In this document: positions 1 to 13,904 of the stretch, piece by piece
Layout of the letters: every line of letters begins with the position of its first letter
Position numbering within the stretch: the stretch's first letter is position 1
DNA from: Ahaetulla prasina
Lineage: Eukaryota; Chordata; Lepidosauria; Squamata; Colubridae
DNA: 64,000 nt
Direction: 5' to 3'
NCBI RefSeq assembly: GCF_028640845.1
Contig: NC_080540.1
Location: 229,632,794-229,696,793 of the forward strand
Notes under the pieces: generated by a model
Database searches by the model: none
Told to the model about the DNA's origin: nothing
Seen by the model: the letters and a program-made list of their open reading frames with translations, nothing else
Program-made: the position numbers and the translations under genes

Positions 1-321
1 CTGATCATGATTTTTACTGAATGGACTGTGTTTTGTTGTGAAACCAGAAGGTGGCATAGATGGAGAAAAAATGTAACAAGTGAGATGCCATTTTATGGTT
101 TGCTATTGGGCAGATGTGAGTGCATTTACAGTATGTGTGACTTAGAACCAGTGTTTATTTTTCTAAAATTCCTGGAAGTTAATTGATAGAGAACAGGGTA
201 ACAAAAGCAAAGAGAGAATTAAATGAAGCAAATAGTTTAATTTGGTTGAAATGTACTCATTTAACAGCAACATGAGTGATTCTTTTAACTGTAGTAAAAG
301 TAGCCTCTACTTAATTTTTGA

Positions 322-1958
<1,637 letters not shown>

Positions 1959-2115
1959 TGGACCAAAGCGTTATGACTGGACTGGGAAAAATTGGATTTA
2001 TTCTCATGATGGCATTTCTCTTCATGATCTATTGTCAAGGGAACTTTCACTTGCATTAGCAATTGAACTGAATTTATCAACTTTAACACACGCTGGTGGA
2101 GAGCCTAATTCTTGA
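1959..2115 (+). CDS. FXN: Frataxin, terminal coding exon
   Basis: Terminal exon of frataxin, beginning after TTTTTCACAG and ending at TGA (2113-2115). The reading starts [18 protein letters not shown], the near-invariant strand and turn region, and continues through the last helix ([13 protein letters not shown]) to a C-terminus ending EPNS. The first nucleotide completes the split Ser codon of the preceding exon. The C-terminal tail after the helix differs from mammals as I recall them, which is normal for this variable end. The frame is intact. The 3' UTR follows; a candidate ATTAAA polyadenylation hexamer sits at 2761, but I cannot place the cleavage site. The next gene on the same strand is TJP2, in the same order as in the human genome. 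Confidence 0.96.
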
Positions 2116-3150
2116 TATCTGTCTATAAGAATCCAAAGACTTTGGACTTTGACCCAGTTCTTTCTTCCTCATGGTATACTAGTTTTAATATGATTGTTCA
2201 AATTTAAATTCTCAAAATATTGTTCAAATCTGTTTTATTAAGCACTAATGGAATATATATATATATACACACACACACTACATGTTTTTCTTCTTTTTCT
2301 TGTGTTGCAAGCATGAGGGTGAAATATTTCTGCAAGATTGTATCCAATTGTAGAAGTGCGATATTTGCATAAGAGTTGCCAGCCAAAGTGGATACTTTTG
2401 CTATATATGTACTCCACTATCAATAACTTTTATAATAATGGCAATATTCAGGGGAATTGCCATAATCAAGTGGCATGTCCAATATAACATACTATGTCCC
2501 ACCATAGAATGCGACTGTATACAATAATTTCTAAGTAGCCTTTGTGTGAAGTACTCCAATAATTCCTATAAAAGTGAATCTAATTAGTGGGATTTTTAAA
2601 AAAATCAGAAATAGACTAATTGAAATACTAAGCCTACCTATTTCATGTATATAATTAGAAAACCTGAATTTATGTTTAACTTTGAAATAAGGAGTGGAAA
2701 TTATTAAACTAATAAGTGAACTGCATAGAAAAAGTGGGATTAAGTGCAACATTCTCCTTAATTAAATGTAACATTAGATTTTGAGATGGGTGAAGAAACT
2801 AGGTCTACGCAAAGCAGTTGAAAAATTGTTTTTTAAGCATATTTTGGAAGACTGTCATGGCTACTTCAAAAGCTATTCTCAATCCATTGTCCTAAATTAC
2901 AGATTTAGAGAATCTGTAACTCTGTGAGATCTTATTCTCTAGCTCAGATATAGGGAACTTCAGTCCCAACCTTGGATTGACCTCTAATAATTTTCTGAGG
3001 ACCAAATAACACCAAAAGTCAGGGACTAGGTTTCCTGAAACCTTATTTATATGTTCCTCTCACAGAGACACATTGTTAACACGTGGCCTTCCCTACTGGT
3101 GTAAACAAAGGAGGCCCAAGGTGTTCTTGGTTTGGGAAGCCTCCACTTCC
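2116..3150 (+). other. FXN 3' UTR and downstream flank
   Basis: AT-rich sequence directly after the FXN stop, including a short (AT)n(AC)n microsatellite at about 2252-2278 and an ATTAAA hexamer at 2761. No further coding potential or recognisable repeat is seen. The boundary between UTR and intergenic DNA cannot be set without transcript data. Confidence 0.5.
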
Positions 3151-3158
3151 CACTAAAG

Positions 3159-3900
3159 CAGCGGTCACCAACTGGTGGTCCATGAGAAAATGTTGGTGGT
3201 CCCCAGAAAAATTATTTGCATTTTTTATATTGCACTAAATCAGGGGTCCTCAAACTATTGCCCCTGGACTGAATACATGCAATGAACGGTTCTGTTGCTG
3301 CAGAGAGTCTTCCCATTCAGGGTCTTTTTGTGTGGGTTGGGGTCTGCTTCAGCCTCCTGATGTGGGGCTTTGGATGAAGGTTGGAGGGAAGTGCTGGTGG
3401 TGGTGAAGAGCCGAAGAGCCTTGTTCTAGTGGGACTGCATCATGGCCTGGAACTGGCTGACCATCTCAGCCCGCTGAGCCTCCAGGCACCGGTACCTGGC
3501 CTTGCACTCCTGCAGGTTTTCCCTCTGCTTGGAAAGCCTATGCTCCTAGTCCTCAGTGAGGTGCTTCTGCTGAGCCTCCTTCTCGGTCGGATCCAATTTG
3601 AACTGAGCCAACTGTTTTGCTAACTCTTTCTCATGGTGGCTGCGTACCTCCAACAACTGCTTCCTGTTGGGCCCCTAAGGAGCCCGGCCAGGCAGGGGAG
3701 GAGTGGGTAGGAGGGGAGGGGTGAGTAGAGGCTGGTGAGGTGCCCTTCGACGTGAGTGACATCAAGTTGGTCATGGCCATCCAGTCACATGACTACCTAG
3801 CCACACCCACCCAGCTGGTCATTAAGCATATTAGTGGTCCACGGGGATTTAAAATTATGAATTTAGTGGTCCCTGAGGTCCGAAAGGTTGGGGACCCCTG
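3159..3900. mobile_element. Non-autonomous hAT transposon with passenger sequence
   Basis: The 742-bp element has imperfect terminal inverted repeats (CAGCGGTCACCAAC at the left; CAGGGGTCCCCAAC as the complement of the right end) and is flanked by a perfect 8-bp duplication CACTAAAG (3151-3158 and 3901-3908), the hAT signature. There is no transposase. The interior is GC-richer than its surroundings and carries, on the minus strand at about 3420-3665, a coiled-coil-like reading rich in Glu, Gln, Lys and Leu with two in-frame stops. That looks like a captured host coding segment. A second hAT-like terminus (CAGGGGTCCTCAAACTA) at 3241 hints at nesting. Confidence 0.88.
3420..3665 (-). pseudogene. 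Coiled-coil gene fragment captured in a hAT element
   Basis: Minus-strand translation gives a long heptad-like stretch containing LLEVRSHHEKELAKQLAQF, later EAQQKHLTED, a TAG stop, then RLSKQRENLQECKARY and AQRAEMVSQFQAMMQSH, followed by a second stop. The composition is typical of a cytoskeletal or centrosomal coiled-coil protein, but I cannot name the parent gene. Two stops and no flanking splice structure make it non-functional here. It may be an acquired host exon or the remains of the element's own protein. Confidence 0.5.
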
Positions 3901-3908
3901 CACTAAAG

Positions 3909-6335
3909 TATTCTTACTTAGGTGCTGACAAGACTGAATTCCACAATATCTGGTGTTTATTCATCTATTAGCCTTGATTTGTTTTCTGTCTCATGAGAAT
4001 TGCTTCCAAGCTTTGGATGTAGCAAAGAAGATTCATGTATTGTGGATTTTTTTCTCTTAACTGGGACTTAGTTTCTGTAGCTCAAGTGCCCTCAAATCAC
4101 AATGTCCTCCAACAATGAGCTAAAAGTGGTAGTAAACTATATAAAAAGTCATTTTTCCATTAGTAGCAGCATTTGAATGGCTTTCCATGTTAATACAAGT
4201 TTTGTGTTGTGGAGAAAAGAGAAGCCAAGAGAAATTTGGGTCATTCCCCCCTCCTTAGAATTTAATTATTTTAATAAAAGTAAATACTTCAAAACTATTT
4301 CAATAAGATGCCTTTTTTAAACCAATTTTGTAACCCCTGAGTTTAGTTCTTCAACACATTTCTTCTTAAATTTACCTTTTAAAAATATTTGCTTAGATTT
4401 GATTCATGTTCGTGCTTGCCTTATAAGATTTACCATACTCTGAACAAGGCAGAGTTCAACAGTAAAAGGTAAGTTCCTCCTCCTGCCGCCATTCGTTGTA
4501 AAGAATACATCGTTGAACAATACGATAGGATCTCTTATTTACTTGTGACAAACGTGCTACAATGCATCTAACCTCTGGAATTCTGCATTTTTTCAAATGT
4601 TAGACATGTTAAATATCCTTTCTGACATTGAGCACTTATACGTTTTAGATCTGAACATGGGTAACATGAGGGAAGCTGCTGGGAATTGAAAGGAGCCTCA
4701 AGATTTGCAGAAAATAAAATGGATGGGGAAAAACTCAAAAGGCCTCATTAAGGGTGTCATCATTCTCAGGGGCCATGAATGCTGACCAACTGTTAAAAAA
4801 ATCTATAGTTCTGTACCTCCGACTGGGATGAAGGTTTGGTCCATAATGTTCTATCTTCTTGACAATATAAAGGAGATTTTCACAATTGTTCTTGATTCCA
4901 GGTAACAAAAAACCCCATTTTTTGCCTCACAAATGAGTCATTCAAATAAAAATGAAATTGCTATTAAAAAGAATATAAATGGGTTTCGATCATTGGTATT
5001 TGACATCAATAATCTTTTTGATCTGTAATTTCAAAAAATTGTGGTATTCTCAGATCAAATTAATGGTGATGGTGAATATTTCTGTATAGATACCCCTTAG
5101 TACAGCTTCTTGTATCAAAATGGGAGCATTGAGCTAGCACAATGACAGGAAGTCTATCCCAAGGAAATTAACTTAAAAGGAAAAAGGAAACAAAATCTTA
5201 ATTGATTCTGATTGATATAACTGATGTTATAATTGCAGTGTTCTTTTGTTCTCCAATGTATCCAGATATTCTAGGTGAGCACATGAAAGAACGTTTTCAT
5301 AAAACCCATAAAGAAAAGCAAACACAAAGTTTTTTATTTGTGACCTTTGTGGACCTGGTTCATCTAAGATCTCTCAGATGTTTAGAATCACTCACAGTAT
5401 TAATGGAACTGGGGAACATTCAAAAATGAGGGATGGAGGTCTGAACATTATTGTAGTTCTACAAAGCAATTAGAAATCCTGACTAAACAGGTTGAATCCT
5501 AAGAAATATAGGTGATCCCAATATTGCACAACTGTATGATTGCTTAGGCAGGCTCATTATTAGCTGCTTGCCTTTTGACAGATTTAAGAGAGGGAAGCTG
5601 TAAGGAATACTACTGTATCTTGTATCGCCTAAACACATCAAATTCAGACCCCATTAGGGGTCACAACTGAATTTTCATGTATGTGACTGCATCAAGTAGA
5701 TCAAAGTTAAATGGCATGAAATGGATTGAACTGCACCTTGCTCTCAAAACATTTGCTTTGCTGATAATTTTGTGAGGAATAATTGGGGACTAATAAAAGT
5801 CAATACAATCTTTGGAAGATTTGGGTGTGATTAGATACATCAAGAGTACACAGTGATGGGGTTCATACTATGTACTTATACTGGACATTTTCCATAGTGT
5901 ATTATGTAAACTCATTTGAATTATATGTAGTCCACAAGTGGAACTGGAAATGGTTGTAAGCTACTGTAGTCTTAAATTGAGGCACCAACACGACAGGACC
6001 TCTTTTGTCTTTTTTTGTGACCATCATTAAGCAAATCACAAGTAAACCCATTCTTCTGAATGTAGTTTGCTGGAAACCAGCAAAAAAGTCACAAATCATG
6101 ACCACGTGGCTGGGACATTGTAACCAGTTAGAAAGGTAAGCCACTTGCCAAGACTCTCAGGAAAATGGGTCATTTCTAAATTTGATTAAAAAATAAAAGT
6201 TCAAAGTGCAGTCACATGACCATGTAGGGTGTATGTGTGACATTTTACAATGGCCAGAAGTACTTTACAGGGTATAAACCACCCATTCTGAGGCCATTGT
6301 AATTCCAAACGGTTGTAAAACCATTTACAACCGTT
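3909..6335. other. Intergenic DNA, no gene seen
   Basis: AT-rich intergenic sequence between the hAT element and the L2 LINE. Short open frames here (for example 5202-5429) show no recognisable protein. The last 150 bp (about 6200-6335) include GGTTGTAAAACC/ACAACCGTT sequences that loosely resemble the TA-flanked MITE family found elsewhere in the window. Nothing else is supported. Confidence 0.5.
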
Positions 6336-8147
6336 AAGTTGGATGGGTTGGATCAAAATTGGGTAGATTCAGGTGAGAGGTCGGAGACTCGTCTTGTTGA
6401 GACTGTTTGGGATGAATTTGATCCTGTGACTCCTGAGGACATGGACAGGTTGTTGGGGAGGTTGAATGCCACCACGTTTACTGGACCTGTGCCCCTCCTG
6501 GCTGGTGCTGGCCACGCAGGAGGTGACACGAGGCTGGCTCCGGGGGATTATTAATGCTTCTTTGTTGGAAGGGGTTTTCCCTGCTGCCTCCTCAAGAAGC
6601 CTTCCCTGGACCCAGCTGTTTTAGGAAATTATCGTCCGGTCTCCAACCTTCACTTTGTGGCGAAGGTTGTAGAGTGTGTGGTGGCACGTCAATTACCCCA
6701 ATACCTGGATGAAACTGTCTATCTAGACCCGTTCGAGTCCGGCTTTCAGTCCCGATACAGTACGGAGACAGCTTTGGTCGCATTGGTTGATGATCTCTGG
6801 AGGGCCAGGGACAGGGGTTATTCCTCTGCCCTGGTCCTATTAGACCTCTCAGCAGCTTTCGATACCATCGACCATGGTATCCTGCTGTACGGCTGGGGAG
6901 TTTGGGAGTGGGAGGCACTGTTTATCGGTGGTTCTCCTCCTATCTCTCTGACTGGTTGCAGATGGTGTTGGCAGGGGGGCAGAGATCGACCCCGAGGCGC
7001 CTCACGTGTGGGGTGCCGCAGGGGTCGATTCTCTCGCCTCTCCTGTTCAACATCTATATGAAGCCGCTGGGTGAGATCATCAGTGGCTTTGGGGTGAGAT
7101 ACCAACTGTATGCTGATGATATGCAGCTGTACTTTTCCACCCCAGGCCACCCCAACGAAGCTGTCGAAGTACTGTCCCGATGTCTGGAAGCCGTACGGGT
7201 CTGGATGGGGAGGAACAGGCTCAAGCTCAATCCCTCCAAGACAGAGTGGCTGTGGATGCTGGCACCCCAGTACAGTCAGCTGCAGCCGCGACTAACTGTT
7301 GGGGGCGAGTCATTGGCCCCGACGGAGAGGGTGCGCAACTTGGGCATTCTCCTGGATGGGCGGTTGTCTTTTGAAGATCACCTGACGACCGTCTCCAGGA
7401 GAACTTTTTATCAGGTCCGCCTGATCCACCAGTTGCGCCCCTTCCTTGACTGGGATGCCCTATGCATGGTCACTCATGCTCTTGTTACCTCTCGCTTGGA
7501 TTACTGCAATGCTCTCTACATGGGGCTCCCCTTGAAGAGTACCCGGAGGCTCCAGCTGGTTCAGAATGCAGCTGCGCGGGTGATAGAGGGAGCTGGTCGG
7601 ACCTCCCATATAACACCAATCCTGCGCAGACTGCACTAGCTGCCTGTGGTCTTCTGGGTGCACTACAAGGTGTTGGTTACCACCTTTAAAGCACTCCATG
7701 GCTTAGGACTGGGTTACTTACAGGACCGCCTACTGCCACCGCTTGCCTCCCACCGACCCGTGCGCTCTCACAGAGAGGGACTCCTTAGGGTGCCTTCAGC
7801 CAAGCAATGTCGGCTGGTAGCCCCCAGGGGAAGGGCCTTCTCTGTGGGGGCTTCTACCCTATGGAACGAGCTTCCCCCTGGACTTCGCTAACTTCCGGAC
7901 CTTCGGACCTTTCGCCGCGAGCTTAAGACCTATTTATTTATCCGTGCGGGACTGGCATAGAATTTTAGTTGTTTTAGGGTTTTAAATTTTTAAATTAGGT
8001 TTTGGGATTTTAAAAGTATTTTTAGATTGGGCTAATTTAAGTAAGTTTTTAAATTATATTTTATTCTGTATGTATTTGATTGTTGTTTTTATTTTGCCTG
8101 TTCACCGCCCTGAGTCCTTCGGGAGAAGGGCGGTATAAAAATTAAAA

Positions 8148-8182
<35 letters not shown>
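6336..8182 (+). mobile_element. L2/CR1-clade LINE, 5'-truncated
   Basis: About 1.85 kb of the 3' part of a non-LTR retrotransposon. The reverse transcriptase is visible in frame-shifted pieces: motif A as LLDLSAAFDTIDHGIL (near 6836-6883), a GVPQGSILSPLLF block (about 7012-7050), and the catalytic YADD box (about 7110). The C-terminal region contains SRLDYCNALYMGLPL and SVGASTLWNELPPGL. The longest uninterrupted frame is 6902-7639. Frame changes around 6890 and a stop near 7639 show it is dead. The 3' end has the ACCGCCCTGAGTCCTTCGGG hairpin and an (ATT)n tail. L2 versus CR1 placement within the clade is not certain. Confidence 0.88.
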
Positions 8183-8183
<1 letters not shown>

Positions 8184-9119
8184 GTCAAGGGCTGTCAATA
8201 GAAAGAGACCACTGTCACTTAGACTATTCAGACACACTAACTCAAAATATAATTTGCTTGTATCTTGATGTATCATCAAGCAGGTGTATCATATCAGAAT
8301 CTTTTGCTCAGAAAGTTATGGAAATATGGTATGAGGTTATCCCAGATCTTCACATTCATTATTTCCCCAGAGCTACAGTGTTATAAAGCAAAGTCAGCCA
8401 GTAAGTGTACTGAGATGAAATACAGTATATGACATCTAGGACATCCAGAATCTAGGCTCATACAATACCTTTGCATTTTATTCAGCTTGTTCTACCTGTA
8501 CAGCCAACTTATCACAAAAGTAATGGGTAACGAAGTATTATTAGCTTTCTTGATGAGATTACGCAGTTACACTTTACCACCTTAGCTGTTATTCAGGGAT
8601 CACCTGGATCTTTGCAATCCAAACTTGATCACCCTAAAATCACCCATTGTCAGGCTGAACCTGTCTTGGAAGTGAATATCCAGTCTTGGAAGTCCCTCTC
8701 AAACTTGCTCAATCCCTTCACAAGGGAGTTTCAACTGCGATCTGGGGCTGAAGCCAAACGAAAGCCGCACAATGACGAATGCCCCAGTGTCACCACTGAC
8801 TCGACTTCCTTGCGTTTATCAGAGTTTTGCTTTGAACCGGTATTTCCTGTTCTAGTCAAGACCACGGAGGGGAACTGAACTTACTTGCTGGCCAGCGTTG
8901 AAATGCTGGGTGTTACTCGGACTGCACTTTGGGTTACATTTTCCCGTAACGGTTCCCCGGCTGTCCCTAAACTACGTGAAACTAGGCTTCACGTGTTCAA
9001 GGACACGCGTGCCCGCACTTCTGCGGGACGTAATCCAGAAACCTCGACTGAGAACAAAAGGGCTGAAAGCCCAGGAGTGCAGACGAAGCCAACGCCTAGA
9101 ATAGGATCAGGTGCTTTGA
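8183..9119. other. Intergenic DNA upstream of first CpG island
   Basis: No gene recognised. GC content rises after about 8600, with several CpGs and open frames (8612-8878, 8885-9142) that match no family I know. This is probably the shore of the CpG island that follows. Confidence 0.4.
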
Positions 9120-10930
9120 GGTTCATTGCAGGGACCACCTAGCCCGAGGATGGATCCCAATCTCCGAATGGGTGACCAAGCCGGAGCCCGGTTACATTAT
9201 TAGCACACTTGGCGGTGTAGTTGGGTAACTCCAGCTTCTGGGCTTTGTAGTCCCATTTCGACGCCTCGCTCTCGAAATAACAAACCCCCGATTGGGTCTG
9301 AGGGCGCGAATTGCGCACTGCAGCCTCTGGGTTTTGTAGTCCCATTTCGACGTCTCGCCCTCAGAATAACAAATCCTCTGTTGGGTCTGAGGGCGCGAAT
9401 TGCGACGTCCGGGATCTCCAACTTCTCCTCTGGAGTCCGGATCGAAGGGCGCCGCCTCGACGTCTAATCACGTCCTTTGAGCAGGCCAGTCCTCTCCCTT
9501 CTCTCTCTCTCTCTTTATTGTTTGGCTGAACGGCAATTATGGTTGGGTGGCGGAGGCGAAGGCTAAGCCAAGCGAGGAGACAGCGGCGCTTCTTTCTCCG
9601 GGCAGGTGCCTCCCAAGCTCTTCCAGCCGGTGCCTCATCCTTTCCTTTCAGGAGGGAGGGAGGCGAGCAGCGGGAGCGCGCTTACCTGTTTGCGGCGACC
9701 CAGCGGCCGCGCCCTTGAGAAAAAGCCGCCTCCTAGGTTGGTTTTCCTGCCTCCTCTCGAAACAGGAAATGGGTGAGTCAGGAAAGGCTTACAGAACAGG
9801 GACTGCCCTCCCTTCTCCCGGGCAGCTTGCACCCCAGACGGGCATTGAGAGGCGCAGTTTTTGCTTAAACCGCGGTTATATATCTCCAGGGGCTGTTCCA
9901 CTTTCCGTCTTCCAAGGGCCGGGCGGTTTTCCAAACGAATTATTTTCTACTCCAGGTAATTGTTTTGCTTTGCTTTTTCCCTTCTCTTACCTGTTGGGAA
10001 TGTGGGCGTGTGCCGCGTTTTCTTCCTTTTTTTTTTTTAAAGTCGCCCTTTTAATCTCTTAATTGAAGGTGTAGACGAGCAAAACGGCGGAGTTGGGGTG
10101 AGCGCGCGGGCGGGCTGGCGCGCCGGGTGGGGAGAATTCCAGACTCGCGTTCTAAGCGCTTTCCGACGTGCAGGCGAGCGCGCGGGGCTCGAGGCGCAGC
10201 GCCCTTAATATAAACCTAATTTGTGAGCCTGGATGGGAAGTGCCCGACGCGCCCCTTTCCCCACCATACTGTCCTCCCAACCTACACCCAAAGGTGGCAA
10301 AGCCACAACGCTCGGCTTGTGGGAGGGGTCGTGGGGGGACGACGACACACAACTCGGTCATGCCCGCGAGGTTGCTATTCGCAAACAGTCGAGTGTTGGA
10401 AGGCACAGAAAGACTGAATCAGGTTGTTTTGGTCGTCGTTTTTCGAAAGGATCTCTCCGGGGTTGTTTGCCACGGGATGTTTTGTCGGTTTGACCCCCGG
10501 AGTTCAACTTCGAAGGGGGACGAATCGAGGAGAGAGAACCGGGTGGATATCCCCCCCCCCCCCGGCTTGGCGTCGTCTGAATAAAAAACAACTGTTCCGA
10601 CTATATGACGAATCCCAGGAAAGAGTTAATAAATAGGAATCCGCATGGGTTACGCCAGAGTTTATACCTTCGAGGATCGCTCGTTGCCTTCCAGCCGCTT
10701 TTCCCTCCAGGCGCTTGGGTGGTGGTGGTGGGTGGTGGTTTCCCTCTGGTTATGCTTTTTGCAGGATGGCGGACTGGATATTTCCCAGGCGGAAGGGGCG
10801 CTGTTTTTCCTCCTTTGCTCCCGGGTTTTACCCAGTTAAGAGAGAAAAGTTTTAATCTGCATGATCGAGGTTTCTTAATATACAGGATTATGGGCCTACA
10901 TGTTTCTGTTTTCCAATTCAAGCGCTTTCG
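9120..10930 (+). promoter_or_regulatory. CpG island, candidate upstream TJP2 promoter
   Basis: A 1.8-kb segment dense in CpG, including GGCGGGCTGGCGCGCCGG around 10107-10126, in otherwise AT-rich DNA. It contains strong 5' splice sites on the + strand: G|GTGAGT at 9772/9773 and CAG|GTAATT at 9955/9956. The neighbouring genes are FXN, whose 3' end is 7 kb upstream, and TJP2 downstream, so the likeliest role is a far-upstream TJP2 promoter with a mostly non-coding first exon. TJP2 is known in mammals to use more than one promoter. Neither donor keeps an open phase-0 frame that could join directly to the 62.3-kb exon. A divergent or separate non-coding RNA promoter is the alternative. Open frames on both strands here are probably GC-rich chance. 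Confidence 0.6.
9232..9404. repeat. Tandem duplication, 84-bp unit, 89-bp period
   Basis: Two direct copies (9232-9315 and 9321-9404) differ at scattered positions. Each contains TCTGGG(C/T)TTTGTAGTCCCATTTCGACG and, later, TTGGGTCTGAGGGCGCGAAT. The complement reads ACTACAAAGCCCAGA or ACTACAAAACCCAGA, close to the ZNF143/THAP11 promoter motif. It lies at the upstream edge of the CpG island. Confidence 0.85.
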
Positions 10931-12565
10931 GGCAGGAAGGTGATGATGGTCGGTAAGCGCTTGAGTTAGGCCTGTGGTGACTCACCGTTTGTTTGCAGAA
11001 GAATTAAGTTGAATAGAGTCATGGGAACTTTTCTTATCCTGAGGAAATTGTACACAGGAAAATATATTTATATATCTCTGAATACCAGCCATGCTTGAAA
11101 TGGCACATCGGGTACCACAGTAAGTACTTTGAAATGCCTGGGTTTCAGAGAAATCATTTCCTGTATTTCTTAAAAGGCTGACAGAGTAAAAGGTCCAGTG
11201 TATTTCACAAAGTAAACAAAATCAACACCCGACTTGGTTACAAGTGGGTATACGGAATTCCCATTGTTTTTTTCTGAAACATCCTAGTTTTTCCTTTTTT
11301 AAAAAAGCAATTTTGGGCTGTGCAAAGCCTAAGGCAGAGTCTTTCTAGTTTATTAATTAAATTGGTTGTTTAAATACCTTACATTTGATATCTTGCTCTT
11401 CAAAAACTTTTTAGAAAACCATATGTAATACAGTAGTTGCTGTGATGACAATGCTTTAGTCTGAATAATGTAAAAGATTTGTCATCCAACACAAGGAACA
11501 TGTAAGCCCTTAATAACATGATGTGTCAAAACACAAACAATATTATATTAGAATACTATATTGTAATTGCAATAAATTGCTTCTCAGTTGTATAAATAGC
11601 ATTCAGATCAAATTGGTCACCAGTCATGTTTAACTTAATTTGAACATATTTTATATGTAATCATTTTATTGATTAGTATTTCTCTTGAGAAACTTAGTTG
11701 TGTTACAATACACACAAAAATAATGTTTAACCAGTATTGGAGTAAAAATGCAAACAGTTAACAATGGCAGAGTCATGAGTTGTCATGATTGATCAAACAA
11801 AACACAGCACACAAGAGCTGCCTTGTGCACTGGGTCATTTTTTTTCTTTATTGGTAGTGCACAAAAACATTAGTTTCTCTGTAAGATTGACTCTTTCTAC
11901 CAGATAATTCTTTAAACAGCATTCAACGAAGATATACAAACAGCTTCAACTTTTCTCTCTCCCATTTCAGAACAATGTATAGTAATGAATTACTATAGGA
12001 ACTAATAGTTAATCTTGGAATGCTAGAAAAATCTTCTGTCTATAGTAGTATTGCTGGTGGTGGTGTGACAATACTTATCCTAAGTTATAGCTAGGAATGT
12101 TGCTTCTGTAATAAAGTTCCTAACCAATTAATCAAGGACTTCAGTTGTATCCTATCATGATTTATGCAACCTAGGTCATCTTTTTTTGGTGCCTTTGGAT
12201 TTTCTTCTGTATCTACCATACTAGGATGGATTCCATATTGTGCCATATTTTTTTATAAGCTATTTCTATGCTGTATCGGTTATTTAGCGATCTTGGATTA
12301 ACCTGGAATTGCATTTCTTTATCTACCTAAAACTGCTGAAATCCATCTTTGCTTGCTTTCCATTCTTCTCCTTCTCCGGCTTTGACTCCAACTTTTACTA
12401 AGTCACTTCTATTAGGTAGACCAGACAAGAAAATCAACTCCAGAAGAAGGTTAAAACTATTGTATTCAGATTGGCTATAATAACAGAATTCACGTATGAA
12501 TGTTCTGAACCTCTTCCTCCTCCTTATAGTTCAGTGATGTATGGAGGTATACTTCAGCCCCTATT
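10931..12565. other. AT-rich DNA, no gene seen
   Basis: Non-coding sequence between the CpG island and the hairpin MITE; no repeat family or exon is recognised. If TJP2 starts in the upstream island, this is its first intron. Confidence 0.4.
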
Positions 12566-12573
12566 GCCTAGGT

Positions 12574-12688
12574 CAGGGGTCTGCAAACTTGGCTCTTTTA
12601 AGACTTGTGGACTTCAACTCCCAGAGTTCCTCAGCCAGCAAAACTTGAAGTCCACAAGTCTTAAAAGAGCCAAGTTTGCAGATCCCTG
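12574..12688. mobile_element. Palindromic hAT MITE, 115 bp
   Basis: A near-perfect foldback: the left arm, beginning CAGGGGTCTGCAAACTTGGC, pairs with the right arm ending GCCAAGTTTGCAGATCCCTG. It is flanked by a perfect 8-bp duplication GCCTAGGT (12566-12573 and 12689-12696). It has no coding capacity. Related hairpin elements occur at 27746-27864 and 31552-31665. Confidence 0.93.
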
Positions 12689-13904
12689 GCCTAGGTGACT
12701 AATCCTGTATATGTCTATACATATACATACATAAGGGTCATCTTCCGTACTCTGTACATACTAAAAATTTGTTACTAGTTTCTTTCTAGTGTGAGTTGGG
12801 CAGCCATATACATTTCTTAAACGTATAGTGGTTTTTCATGTTACCTTTCATGTTTGTTAATTGTGCACATACTTTTTAAGGACAGTCAAAATAAACATGC
12901 AGGCAAAAGAATTCTAATAGAAGCCTTTAAAGGGAGCTGTGGGTTCAAAACTCAAAGTTGCCATGTTTCAGAATAAAATTATAAAATATATTGCAAGGCT
13001 GCATTTTATTTTGTTTGATTTTAGGCATGGATCTTGTTCAGCTTTATGCAGTTACATTTCTAATTTATTTTGAAGGATCTCATTTTATAGTGTATTGTTA
13101 TAGTTTATAATCCTGTCCTAATATCTTAAATGGATTAGTGATAAACTATACCTACAGTAATTAGAAATGAATTTGTTTCTAACTTGTAACTTCCTCTTAC
13201 AATAGTGAAATCAAATGTTAGGAAAATACATTAACATTGTGCGTCTAAGGCTAAGGTTTTATATTACATGTAGAGATAGATCCAAATAACAATATTGGAT
13301 TACCCGGATAAGCTCAACAATTTTGGCTTGGGCTCTGAGTTAATACTGTATAAGGTGACCTACTGTAACTGTGGAAAAGGAGGTAAAATAGAGTACAAAT
13401 TACATTGCTTCTGACTGTTCCATGTTGCTTCCTACTAACCATGGTGTCTGATTGTATACTTTCTCTCCAAAATTAGTTAGTGAAGCCTCTAATTTATGCA
13501 AAATTAGAATTTGCAATAAGCACAAGATGGATCAAGGAACACTGATGCTAAAAGTGGATGCAGGATAAGGAGTAACTTTAATAAGATTAATGGGATTATA
13601 GACTTGTACATGGTATTATATTCAAGTAACCCATAATTCTTCAAAAGTGGAGCTGCACAGATTGTTTCACACAAGGGATATTGTGACATAAAATTAAAAT
13701 ACTTCTCCTCCTCCACCTTCTCCTCCTCCATATGATCTTTTTTTCCCCAAACTTTCTCTGGAGGTCTTCAGACAGCATATATGATCATCCATCAGAGGCA
13801 TTCTAGCACAGGGTTTCTCAGCTACAAGGATCTGCAAGAAGTTCATGGGATTCTAAAGAGACTAAAGGGGGAATGAGAAAATTCACTCAACCATATCTTT
13901 GTCT

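Noticed and set aside
9773..9778. Direct coding splice from the first CpG island to the exon at 62325
   Set aside because: The phase-0 frame leading to this donor has a TAG about 13 codons upstream and no ATG after it, so only a non-coding first exon would be possible.
9547..10062. 171-codon + strand open frame in the first CpG island
   Set aside because: Composition follows GC content, no domain is recognisable, it crosses two strong splice donors, and overlapping frames on the other strand are similarly long.
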